The notes under the pieces: generated by a model
The model's database searches: none
The model's input: only the letters and a program-made list of their open reading frames with translations
What the model was told of the DNA's origin: nothing
In this document: piece after piece, positions 47,231 to 58,364 of the stretch
Layout: every line of letters starts with the position of its first letter
How positions within the stretch are numbered: the first letter of the stretch is position 1
Translations under genes and position numbers: made by a program
From: Euryodendron excelsum
Lineage: Eukaryota > Streptophyta > Magnoliopsida > Ericales > Pentaphylacaceae
Reading direction: 5' to 3'
DNA: 64,000 bases
Assembly (NCBI GenBank): GCA_033060915.1
Contig: CM065386.1
Coordinates: 3,403,501 to 3,467,500 of the forward strand

Positions 47231-48214
47231 GGAACAAAATATCACTTATCTACATTTACCACCTCCCCTCCTCACGAAGTAAAATGGTAGCACACCAAAT
47301 GATGGTAATGATAGCATACAATTATTAAGTGATACACAGTATTGTTCAAGAAAGCTTCCACAAACAAGAAGTTATCTTCTTGATTCCCCAAAGCAAGAAC
47401 ATCCTTGCACTGCTTGGATCTTGAAATGAATGAGGAAAGGGAAGAGTAAATGTTTAAAAATGGCTTCCTTTTCCCGTACCTTTAAGCATCTTCTTTTCCT
47501 TCCCCTAAGGTTTTTTTTAATTTTTTATAACAAAAGCCAAATTAAAGTACAATCCAAGGAACCTAGCAGTTTAGAAACGTACTATTGTCAAATTAAAAAC
47601 AAATGACAAACAGCGAGGATACATTCACCAGTGAGATAGCCAAGGTAGTTCAATACAAGAACACAAGCAAGAAAAATAACATAATCTAAATAATGCCTGT
47701 CTAAGGATTGGATATCACCATACACGTCGCTGTTGTCAGTAGCTGTAGGATGTGAGCGAGATCTATGTCTACTCCTGTGGTGATGATCTGATGAAGTTGA
47801 CTGCCCATGTCGTGATCTAGAGGACCCATTATCAACTGCATCCCTTCCAGACCTACTCTCTTTTCTCTCATTCAGCACTTCCCTGTCTGAACCCCTTTCC
47901 TTATGTGTAGCCCTGTCGCCTCGCCTACCATGATTTCTCTCACTCAATTTCTCGGATTCATTTTCAGCTTGGACTCTCCTTAAACTTTTTGTCCGAGGTG
48001 AAGGCGAACAAGATACGGGAGATTTTAACTTTGCTCGTTTTGGGGACCTGGTTCGACTTGAAGGTTTCTCTCTTGGCGGCGAGCTTTCCTTGTATGAACT
48101 CCTGTGACGAGCAGGAGACCTTTCTCTTCGGGATGGGCTCCTTCTGCGAGGAGACTCCCTGCCAGTAACCGGAGATTTTGAATGATTAGATAAATTGTGC
48201 CCCATTGGTGACAT

Positions 48215-48514
48215 TGAATTAACTTCTGGATTTATCTGAATCAAAACAGGCACGCATAGCTGGTAATCAGAACTCAGCTAAATCGTTAGATTTTCAATAA
48301 CATCGATCTGCAGGTTCAGGCATTTATTGTTTCCATTACTCTCTCTTTGCTTGCCAAGAAAACTGAGGAATAGAATCTGAGTTGAAATTCTTTAGTGCAG
48401 TTCCAGATTCGAAAACAAGAAATATTAACTCCATTAAGCCAAATTGCATTGGGCCTAATGGAGAACAGGTTTTTGTTTTACTTGGTGTAAAGGAATGAAC
48501 ATTTTAAGATTCCA
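48215..48514 (-). promoter_or_regulatory. 5' leader/promoter side of the DAWDLE-like gene
   Basis: An acceptor-like TTTTGATTCAG|ATAAATCC ends at 48236, so the ATG at 48214 probably follows a 5' UTR intron whose first exon lies further right. That exon is not located. Confidence 0.4.
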
Positions 48515-48518
48515 AGCT

Positions 48519-48800
48519 CCAGTTTGGTGGTTTCGGTTTTACTTTTTTTGAAATTAGACGTAATCATATTTGGCATATTAGTTTCGAAAACTGTTTCGGT
48601 TGAAATTATGTTTAATAAGTTGATTCTAAAATTTTTTTTCAAATTCTTTTTATAAAATACTTAATTTTAAAAATTATTAAAAAAATATTTTTTTAATTTT
48701 TAAAATTATTTTTATACAAAAATAAAAACGATGGTATTTTTTATGGTCTCATTTACTTTTGTTTTTGAGAGCAAGAAATACGAGCAGTACCAAACAGAAC
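48519..48800. mobile_element. MITE, GTTTGGT terminal inverted repeats
   Basis: The left end CCAGTTTGGTGGTTTCGG pairs with a right end reading GTTCTGTTTGGTACTGCTCG from the other strand. The interior is A/T-rich and foldback-like. Confidence 0.5.
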
Positions 48801-50793
48801 TTTCCTTCATTTCCCAGGTTTCCTCATAAAGCAAACAGACATGAATAGTTGAAGCTCCGGAGCAAAATACAAAGTTTGGCTAAACTAAACAGCAGGGCAA
48901 AACATGAAATAAAAAAATAAAAAGAAAAAGGCTTTGAGGGTTTAAGCACTCATTAACCTCCGTCTTCTGATAGAAAAAACACTAGAAAACAATAGAAACA
49001 AACTGCATTTGGTTGGGGCCTCAGCTCCTTTTTTTGGTTTTATTTTTGTTATGTGGTTCGAAAACTGTTTTAGGAAACATAAAGAAAAAAAAAATGTTGT
49101 TTTCATTTTGGTGTGAAGACAGTATCGAAAATCAAATTTTTTAAAACAGATTCTTAGAATACTTTCTATGCCGTCTCAATAAACCAAAAAACAAAAAAAA
49201 AGAAAATAAAACACTAACCCGTTTAAGTCTGATATTGAAACCATAAAATTGACCCTGAATAGCAAAGAACTGAAATATCCACAATTTATCAGGAAAGGTT
49301 AGAAATGAGTATCGAATTAGGAAATTTAATAGGCAGACCCATTAAACCCTGAAGTCAGAAAACAAATGCTTTCGTTACCATGATGTATTCTAGTTGTTTG
49401 AAACCAGAGGGGCAATGCTTTTCATGGATGAGGAAAACACAAGGCACAATGATTGAAGAACTGGAGAACTTACCGCCTCGAGGACTAGGGCCGTTAGGTA
49501 CAGTATTTTTTTAAACTTATTTTATTTTATTGTATTTTTTTAAACTTATTTTATTTTATTTTTTTAACTTATAAGTAAAAAATTTAAAATTTAAAATTTT
49601 TTTTTTATTTTTATAAATTAAAAATAAACACAAAACAAAAAGTAAAAAAATAAAAAAATAACTTTTTACTTATAAGCTAAATATAATTAAATCGAAAAGT
49701 CCTATCAAATAAATGGTAGGTCGGAGTTGCCTATGTCTTTGACTCGGTGGTGATAGGGTTGGGTTAGTCTAGCAACGTGCAATCTCAATCACTTTACTGC
49801 GGCTAGTTAAAGCTTAGTAAAACGGTAAACACGGGAGAAAGGCAAAGAGAGAGGAAGGGAGAGAAAAATGGTAAGAAAATGGTAAAAATTTAAAGAAAAA
49901 TTAAAATAAAATAGTAAGCTAACTATTAAAAAAACAAAGGGGAAGACAATAAAATAAAGGTGAAAAATTATATTCTCTTTTTTTTTATCAATTTGTTTTC
50001 CCAAGCAAAATTATTATTTTCTTGTCTTTTCTGAAAGTGGAAAAAAATAAATAAATAAATAAACCATACACAACATGCAAAGGCAATAAACAAGGAAATT
50101 TCTTTCAGGAGGGCAAGAATAGCTCTATAATGCAAGCTATATTTAACTTACCAAAATAAAGAATAACATAAATTTAATTAAGATATGATAGTAAGGAATT
50201 AAAAAAAAATTAACATATATCAAGTGCATTATCATCATAGTGACACTTGGTGATACTTCAGGTCGCAAAATTTATTCTGGATTAAATCTAATTCTTTTTC
50301 AATGTATACAATCAAAACATTTACGAAAAAATTATCTTTCTTCTTGTTTCAAAATTTAGTTTTCATAATATTATAGTCGAAAATGCACGTTTTGTAGTCA
50401 CAGTAGAAATCAAAAGTGTAAAAGCAAGTCTAACCAACCTATAAAGAAAATACAAACTTGTGTGTTTTTAACTAAATTTTATCCTAATTCTTAATTAATT
50501 AGGCATGAGTAAGCATAACACTTGGGTCACAAACAAAATAAATCACAAACAGCTAAAAAAATAAGCTCAAATAGCAATAAAAATAGGCCACAATATGAAT
50601 TACACAAGATGGTAAGTAATATATTTTTAAAATTAGGGGGGCACTTTATCATATTAATTTTTTTTAGCCTTAATTTGTATTACATCTCATGAGTTAGTTT
50701 TCGAATACTAGAGGAGAGTCATGGCTTCCCTTGGGCTATGAATAGCTTCATCCCTGACAATAAAGAAATAGAAAACACAATTGTAGAACCTAG
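48801..50793. other. Intergenic, AT-rich, no gene seen
   Basis: Contains a tandem pair of TTTTTTTAAACTTATTTTATTTTAT-like units at 49507-49562 within a degraded foldback (about 49490-49725). Otherwise simple AT-rich DNA. Short open frames lack any domain. Confidence 0.45.
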
Positions 50794-51386
50794 ACTATGT
50801 TTAGTACAAGAAAATGGAAAGTAATGGGACGAGAATGGAATAAAATGGAATAGTCATTCTTATTCTCTTATTTGGTAAGACCAATGAACAATATTAGAAT
50901 AGAATGGTATGAAATTTGTGTATGATATGAAAATTTAATATTATGTCTGTACAAAATATTATTAATATATTATTTAATTATTATATATTATTAAGCATTT
51001 GTAAGGGTAGTGGTGGCAACAACGGCGGTGGTTTAATTATTAAATATTTTTATGAATTTTTAAATTTTTAAATTTTTTTATTTTTTAAAAATTTTAAAAT
51101 AAAAAAAATAATTACCAAACATGTTTTATATATATTTTTTAAAATTTGACAACAAAAATTTAACTAAGTTTTGTTTTATACTGTTTCATGTGATAATAAA
51201 ATGATCATTCCCACTCTTGAAATAGAGAATGGTCATTCTAACAAAATGTGAGAATAATCATTCTATATAAATGGTCATTCTACCTTTAAATAGTATTACC
51301 AAATAAGGGAATAGGAATAAAAGTAAGAATGATCATTATATTCCATTTCATTTCATTTCATTCCATTTCCTTCTGCCAAACATAGT
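50794..51386. mobile_element. MITE-like element with ACTATGTTTRG termini, ~590 bp
   Basis: The left end ACTATGTTTAGTACAAGAAA and the right end, from the other strand, ACTATGTTTGGCAGAAGGAA are inverted repeats about 45 bp long with GGAATG(G/A)AAT words. Internal GAATGGTCATTCT motifs recur. CTAG borders both sides and may be part of a target duplication. Confidence 0.65.
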
Positions 51387-52217
51387 ACTAGAGTAATTGT
51401 AAAAGCTTTGGTTTCCAAATGTGTAAGTCGCATTATTGTAAAAGCTTTGATTTCCAAATATGTAAATTGCAAAACACTAATTGTATGGAATAATTTAGAT
51501 ATGGGAAAAATTGATGCAGTTTTCAATTTGATGAAACAACAAATGTGTGTTTTTTCCTTTTATGTAGTAGTTTTAAAATTTTTAAAAACTGAAAATAATG
51601 CATGTTTGACAACCGTTTTCAAATGGTTTTGCTCTTTAAAATTGACAAACAAGTTTTAGAATTTTGAAAAACTTGATCACATAAAAATCTATGTTTTACT
51701 TTTTTGTTTTTTATTTTTAAAACAACTGCTTCCCTCCGCCGCCGTCCATTTAACCCCGCCGCCACTCACCCACAATTTCCCTTTTCCCACCCTTCCCAGT
51801 CCCATTTTTCCCACTTGCGTCCAATATTGAGAATGTATAGGTATTTAAATGAGTATTTAATAGTCTTAGAGTATCTATAACTATTAAAATTTTTTGTGAG
51901 TTACTCTTATGTTGCTATAAAAAAAAAAATAAATGAGCTACGTTTTGACGGTGTGATTGTCCGTAGGTGCAGTTGAGCCTCTACAACCCACATCTAAAGA
52001 CTGGATGGTTTATGGCCGGTCTTTTTTACTTATAAATGAGCATTTAATGTTAAAATTTTCGATAAAAAATAAAGATAGAAACAAAAAAAAAACACTGAAA
52101 AATGAAAGCAACCTAAGATCATAACTTGAAGTACTTACAACAATATTTGTTTGTTTTAATTGTCTTGTGAAAATAAGTAAATGGAAATTTGATTGATTTT
52201 AACAAAATTTTATATAT

Positions 52218-52690
52218 ATTGTCATGGGGACCAATCAGGCGAGTGCTGACCAGGATCCTGTAAGAGGCCGACCAAGACCTTTTGTGAGAGGTTGATTGGG
52301 GAGACCATGGGTGACTTGGCGCTCTAGTAGAACTGAGTAGAATATGGCCGAGTACACCGGGATCGACCAGTTTGACCGAGCATACCGAACAGGAACATGC
52401 TAACCATTCCCTCTATTGGCCTATGGGGATCACGCCTGACATTAACTAGCTATGTACTATCGAAAGGATAAGACGCGTAGTAAGATAACTATCTTTTACT
52501 ATGCGCCGACGTCAGTTTAACAGGTGCCTTAAAGAATGTCACACGTGAGAGACAACTACTTTTACAATTATCCTACCAAAACTTTAACTGCTAATGATAT
52601 ATAGCCACTTGAAAAAACTATCATTTTTCACCAACTATTTACAGACATTGTTGGGGTCACGATCATGAAGTAAAATGCACAACCTCTTTC
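52218..52690. mobile_element. Possible LTR-retroelement remnant
   Basis: A sharp rise in GC and complexity starts at TGTCATGGGGACCAATCAGG, a TG-initial boundary like an LTR, with repeated GACCAAG/GACCGAG words. No matching CA end, direct target repeat or coding part was found. It could equally be another kind of old insert. Confidence 0.35.
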
Positions 52691-53125
52691 TTTAAGTTAC
52701 ACGTAACAAAAAAAACCTAATAAGAAACTCAAACTTAACTTTAGCATCCGAGAGTCTTCAATAAGCACCAGATCGATATTTCTTATTCCTTTAGGGCCAA
52801 CGAAACAACTTAACTAACCTGAGACAGACCATCCAAGTTTATTAATATATCGTATCGCAAAGAGAAAAGGAAACAAAACATTTAGATTTGTACATAGAGA
52901 ATTTTCTAAATTTCTTCTTCGTCGGCCTCTGGATTCCCTTTTCAATTTGCCTATTTTAGCATTTTCCATTTAATTTATCCGTCGGTCGCGTTAAGGCAAA
53001 TAATAATGTCAGATCCGATGGCCAAGTAAGCCACGTCAGTCACCAGAGAATCGCCATATCCTCCACCACCAAAGCACAAATCTCTTTCAGACCCACTGAT
53101 TTTCAGCCATTATCGTTTCTCTCAC

Positions 53126-56100
53126 ATGGCCGCCTCGTCTCCAAGCCCTACTTGCAGAACAACCACCCACACTTCTACGACTCTCCCCAAACCCTACCGT
53201 TCCTCATTTAATTACTCCTCCCATTTGCCCTTCAAGTTCCAGAAATTTACGCCCTGCCCTCCGACCACTAAGAGGGCTTCGATCTTCTGTACTTTCACCC
53301 GAGACTCGACGGCGGCTCGCCAGATGGAGGAAAAGCAGAGGAGAGTAGAGTGCGAACTGTCGGTTCTCCAGAGACCCGACTCGTTCGGTCGATTCGGCAA
53401 ATTTGGTGGGAAGTATGTGCCCGAGACCCTCATGTACGCTCTCACCGAGCTCGAATCCGCATTCCATTCTCTCGCCGGAGACCAAGACTTTCAGGTTTGT
53501 TTTGATCAAACACTGTGAACGAATTGAAACTGTTTGGTTGATTTCTATCATCATTCTGTGGTGTGATCGATTTGTTAAGTAATTTCGGTTTCTATCCGTC
53601 ATTCACAGTTCCATTGCAGTTTTTTTTAGCATTCATTAAATTTTAGGCTTTTTTGGTTGCTGATAAAATTTGGGGGTAATGGAGCAAAGGATTTGTGAAC
53701 TATCCAGTTATTTTTACAAACGGCTCGTTCAAAAAATGGTGCAAGACTTGGTTCAGTCAGGTTTTCAATGCAATTCAATAATTGGTTATAGAAAAGGAGG
53801 GGGTGGAATTTTGATTTGGAATGGACTATACTGTTGCGTTCTTATGTGATTGTTCGAAGCCACAGAGAGCACTCAGCTAAATTGTGAAAGTATTAACCTA
53901 GTATTGTTTTGGATAGTTAGAACATTCTACGATTTATATATTGTTGAATTGCAACAAAAGTACAATGGGACCATGAGTTTTCTGCCAGCATTTCATGAAA
54001 CTTGTTAAACAGGATGATAAAGTTTTTTATTATATACAAGAATTATATGATACTGGCATTTTAGTTTGAAAATATGTACTCTACAAATATTTTCTTCCCA
54101 ATTGAGGTATCTTTTGCAATGTTATTTACTTATGCTTTAACAAATTTTAATTTCAGAAAGAACTGAAGGGGATACTGAGAGATTATGTTGGTAGGGAGAG
54201 CCCTCTTTATTTTGCAGAACGGCTTACGGACCACTATAAACGTCCCAATGGCGAGGGGCCACACATTTACCTTAAGAGAGAAGATCTTAACCATACTGGT
54301 GCCCACAAAATTAACAATGCCGTGGCTCAAGCTTTGCTTGCCAAGCGCTTAGGGAAGAAGCGCATTATTGCCGAAACTGGGGCTGGCCAACATGGAGTTG
54401 CCACTGCTACTGTATGCGCTCGGTTTGGATTAGAGTGTATTATTTATATGGGCGCTCAGGATATGGAAAGGCAAGCATTAAATGTCTTTAGAATGCGGCT
54501 TCTTGGAGCTGAGGTTCGTTGTTGAGGCTTATATTTTTTTGTTGCTTTGAATGATTTAATGGCCATTGTTACTCTATTGGCTCAAATATTTGTTTGAATC
54601 AGTTCCCTCCTTGTGTGATCAACGGTACAGTTGGCTTTATGACTATAACATCTTTTGACAGCAAATTCTATTTTTCTTGTTTATTATAGGTTAGAGCAGT
54701 TCATTCTGGGACAGCCACACTGAAGGATGCTACATCAGAAGCTATAAGGGATTGGGTGACTAATGTGGAAACGACCCATTATATCTTGGGATCTGTTGCT
54801 GGGCCACATCCATACCCCATGATGGTACGGGAGTTTCATGCAGTGATTGGGAAAGAGACAAGGAAACAGGCATTGGAAAAATGGGGTGGGAAACCAGACA
54901 TTCTTGTTGCATGTGTTGGTGGAGGTTCAAATGCCATGGGTCTCTTTCATGAATTTGTTGATGATGAAGATGTTAGGATGATTGGTGTGGAAGCTGCAGG
55001 TTTCGGATTGGATAGTGACAAGCATGCTGCTACCTTGACTAAAGGGGAGGTTGGTGTGCTGCATGGAGCTATGAGCTATTTATTGCAGGATGAAGATGGT
55101 CAAATAGTTGAGCCCCATTCCATTAGTGCAGGGTAAAGACATCTTATTGTTCTTTGTCATTGGACCTGCCATAATATTTTGTGCTGTATTCTGCCTAACT
55201 GAATGAATTTTCATTATTTTATATCAAATAGCCTGGACTACCCTGGAGTTGGACCAGAACACAGCTTTCTGAAAGATATAGGACGTGCTGAATACTATAG
55301 TATCACAGATGAAGAGGCATTGGAAGGTATGGAAATTACATTTACATTTTTCTTTTTCGTGTCTGTATACTTGTAATGCTCATAATTTTTTGCCTCGGGT
55401 TGACTGTGATGAATGTTCATGTGTGTAGACTGAGTAATGTTGTCGGTTTTATTCTCAGAATGAAGCCTTACATGCTTTTTTCTAATGTCCAAACTAGGAT
55501 AGCTCATAGCTGTTCTGTTTTATTCTTTTAAAGAAAGAAAAAAAAGAGAGGAAAAAGAAAAAAACACACTAAGACCGGCGATTTAGCTTTTGAATTGTAG
55601 TCTTGATGCTTGATGGTTTAACCTATGTAATCTTTTTTCCTCCTCTATTAGATGTTTCTGACTTTCTTCGTAGAGGATTGGGTTCTTGGTGTTTCTTTTG
55701 TAGACTCTTGATTTATAATCATTTATCTCCTCTTCTCTTTCCAACAATTGTGGTCTTTTGTTTCGCTCTGCATTCTTCTAACATCCTTCCTCCCTGGAGA
55801 AGTAGTTCTGTAAGCAATTTGCTGTTTGGGAATTTTGTCGTTCAGGACTATGATCCTTTAAACTATGTCTTAACTGTGATGTCTGTGAAGTTCAATATTT
55901 CTCTTGAAAATTGTGGATTCTGCATGTTTATCTTAATGGATGTCAGTTTTAGAAATCTTGAGCTCAGTTGTCTGTTCATGTTGAAATGACGAGTCTCTGT
56001 TTCTTGTCATCTATAACTCGATAACATGCCAACTCTAACAGATTCCATTTAGCCAACAAGATCTGCTGCTGGAACAACATAAATGGGCTGTATTCTAAGT

Positions 56101-57620
56101 AGATGTGTAAATATCCTCCAAAATTTTGCGTTTCTGATGCATACTGTTCTGGAATTCTGAAGAAATAGCTCGACAATTTAAGGTCTTCCATAGACCTCGG
56201 AAATACTTATTAATTGGGCAATGGTATTTAAACTGATGATCTGCAAATTCCATCTCAAGCACTGGCGGACCCACAGGGGTGGCGGTGGGGGCCATGGCCC
56301 CCCCTAACTTTTGAATAATTTTGCTTGTTCCAATGTTTTTCATTTGGTCATGTAACTTTTCATAATTTGAATGCATCTTGATTTATTTATTTTCCCCTTA
56401 TTCACCAATCTCTGCATACTTTTATATTTCCTTTAGTATTTATTCCAATGACCGCTATTATTGTCTATTCTATTTTAGCATTTGTTATGAATATGAAGTA
56501 ATATTACAGCTCTTTCTTGTTGAAAAAATATTACTATATTCATATATAAGCATTTTATGTTATAACAGTCTCTTTTTATTCCATATACGATTAATGTGAA
56601 TTAGAATCGCTATGAAATATTTCTACCGTCAAATATTACTTGTTTGATAGAATATGATATTTATATTATAGGTAAGATGACTCTAGAAATTTTTTTTAAT
56701 GAGAATATAGAATTTTTATTTGTAGGGACTACATTAGGTATGATTTTTACTTTCCTTATATATGGGTCTTCTACTATAAAACTTAAATCTAAGTGGCATA
56801 TTGGTTCATAGTTGCAATAATGGTATCGCTAAAAAATTTTCCTCTGTTGGCCCCTCCTTCCCCAAATTCCTGGGTCGGCCACTGATCTCAAGTGTGAGCT
56901 GTTCCCCATTTTTACTCCCTAAAAAGCATGTAATGTCCACTATACTATTCCATAGACACGTGTCTACCTTATATTGTGTTTTTACAAATTGCTAGGAATT
57001 TGTAAAAGCATGCAATCGTATTTTACTTAAAGAGTTGCAAATTCCAGGTCCGTTGTGTGGCCTTTTCCCCATTACTTTGAGTTATTTGAACTGTTGGGAA
57101 GGTGCAGTAATTCCTATCGAAAATTGCAAGAACTTGGGTAGAATGTTAAATCACCAGCAGGTATTGTTGTTAATCTTCTGCCATTAGAAATAAGAAAACC
57201 TGCCATTTGATGAGAGAAAAGTGACTATTCTATCCATCTATTTTCAACTGATTTCACAAGGACTGTGTTAAGACAGTTTTTGACAAATTATATATGTTGA
57301 ATCGTCATTCACAGTTATTTTTGTTTATAATATTGTAATCAAAGGCTGGGGCTCCTCTCCCCACTGTAATTGCTCTATTCTTCCCCTTCACTTGTTTCCA
57401 TGATTGTTTCTTTTTTTTTTTCTTTCCGTGCTTTTTGCATGCAGCTTTTAAGAGATTATCTCGACTGGAGGGCATAATTCCAGCTCTGGAGACGTCTCAT
57501 GCTCTTGCATATCTGGAGAAGCTCTGCCCCATCCTCCCAAATGGAACTAAGCTTGTGCTTAACTGCAGTGGCAGAGGAGATAAGGACGTTCAGACAGCTA
57601 TTAAATATTTGGAGATTTAA
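53126..57620 (+). CDS. TSB: Tryptophan synthase beta subunit, chloroplastic; five exons
   Basis: Exons 53126-53494, 54157-54513, 54690-55132, 55232-55326 and 57445-57620 are in phase and give 479 residues. The enzyme condenses indole with serine to tryptophan, using PLP, as the alpha2-beta2 complex in the plastid stroma. The Ser/Thr/Pro-rich first ~65 residues are a transit peptide. The mature enzyme starts near [20 protein letters not shown]. The PLP lysine is K174 in [11 protein letters not shown]; next come [39 protein letters not shown] and the phosphate-binding GGGSNAMG (319-326). [11 protein letters not shown] and the C-terminal [11 protein letters not shown] are also intact. Nothing is missing. 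Intron 4 (2.1 kb) holds a hAT-type insert at 56260-56884. GPT is convergent downstream. Confidence 0.97.
56260..56884. mobile_element. hAT-type non-autonomous transposon in intron 4 of TSB
   Basis: A perfect 8-bp target duplication ATCTCAAG (56252-56259 and 56885-56892) encloses 625 bp. The terminal inverted repeats read CACTGGCGGACCCAC on the left and CAGTGGCCGACCCAGG from the right. The subterminal GGCC-rich words GGGGGCCATGGCC and TTGGCCCCTCC also pair. An 8-bp duplication is characteristic of hAT elements. No transposase is present. Confidence 0.88.
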
Positions 57621-58364
57621 TTAGTGGTGCCTGTAAGATCTTATGACCCGAAGGGTTCATCCATCTCCTCAAGAAATCTCTTTTCGCAGTGTCTTAAATT
57701 TGTGAAAGCATCTTTTGTTGTATGAATCAAACCAAGTTTTGTTCTGTTGAATTTGGAACCAAATTTTTAGGGTGCGGGTTTATCTAGTCATCTTACAGGA
57801 GTATGCACAATATGTAATATCATTTCATTCTTGAAGCTGGTTAATCTGAATTTTTTTTGAGTTTTCAAGGAAGAACTCACTGATTGAATGATATTAAAAG
57901 CATACTCATGAAATGCAAGAGGGAAAATTTATATATATACATATATATAATAGTTCACCATCCATATGTATAATGCTCCGTTGACAGCAACGATGCCACT
58001 TTGGTGGCCTGTGCGCCAAACAATTGCCTTCATGCATTCATCAGGTACACAGCACAAATAGAGTTCATGTAATTCAAATCATTGTTATTGCAGTGCCTAA
58101 AAACAGACAAGTTTTGGCCATTGTCCTTTTTTATTTGAAGAATTCTCTTCCCTCACTTTTTACAGGGGAAATTGCCTAATCACCTGTATAACATTAGGTT
58201 CTCTCCAACTCATTATTATCATCTACAAAAAAGAGAAGCTCTTGATCTCCAGTGGTAATGGATCCCAATACTACAGATGCCCACACAAAACAAATCTTGG
58301 CAAACAACTTTTCTCTAATCATGTATATTACAAGACATTTGTAAATTCCCCGCTCCCAGCTCTC
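57621..58364. other. Convergent 3' region between TSB and GPT
   Basis: The 744 bp holds the 3' UTRs of both genes, with a (TA)n run near 57935. No gene was seen. Confidence 0.55.

Larger units (their letters stand above)
38822..48214 (-). pseudogene. DAWDLE-like FHA-domain gene, frameshifted and stopped; ten coding exons still in order
   Basis: DAWDLE binds RNA and DICER-LIKE proteins and supports plant microRNA biogenesis through its FHA domain. Exons (minus): 48214-47726, 45594-45566 (29 nt), 43576-43510, 43287-43230, 41453-41362, 40878-40764, 40682-40635, 40522-40477, 40346-40276, 38861-38822. The first exon gives the Arg/Ser-rich N-terminus (RRRSPSRRERSPARHR; SPSPRTKSLRR). FHA pieces follow: QKPSFELSGKLAAETNR, SCYLFGRERR, DLGSTNGTFIN, QRYYELFEKDTIKFGNSS, REYVLLHENS. 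Two lesions: the exon at 41453-41362 is one base short at the G-run 41426-41430 (after LLFNEPP), and TGA at 40795-40793 replaces the Cys of family SCSKQHA, where the phosphopeptide-binding Ser is also Asn. The frameshifted frame runs past the TGA but stops in the 40682-40635 exon. Introns persist, so it is not retroposed. An assembly error could explain one lesion, hardly both. Confidence 0.78.

Noticed and set aside
52218..52690. Possible integrated virus segment
   Set aside because: There is no coding similarity in any frame; an old LTR or unknown insert is more likely.
53204..53602. 132-codon minus-strand frame opposite TSB exon 1
   Set aside because: It is antisense to the transit peptide and enzyme start and has no recognisable domain.
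55603..55989. 128-codon plus-strand frame in TSB intron 4
   Set aside because: It is T-rich intronic sequence with Phe/Leu/Ser-heavy translation and no domain; a retained-intron product is possible but unsupported.
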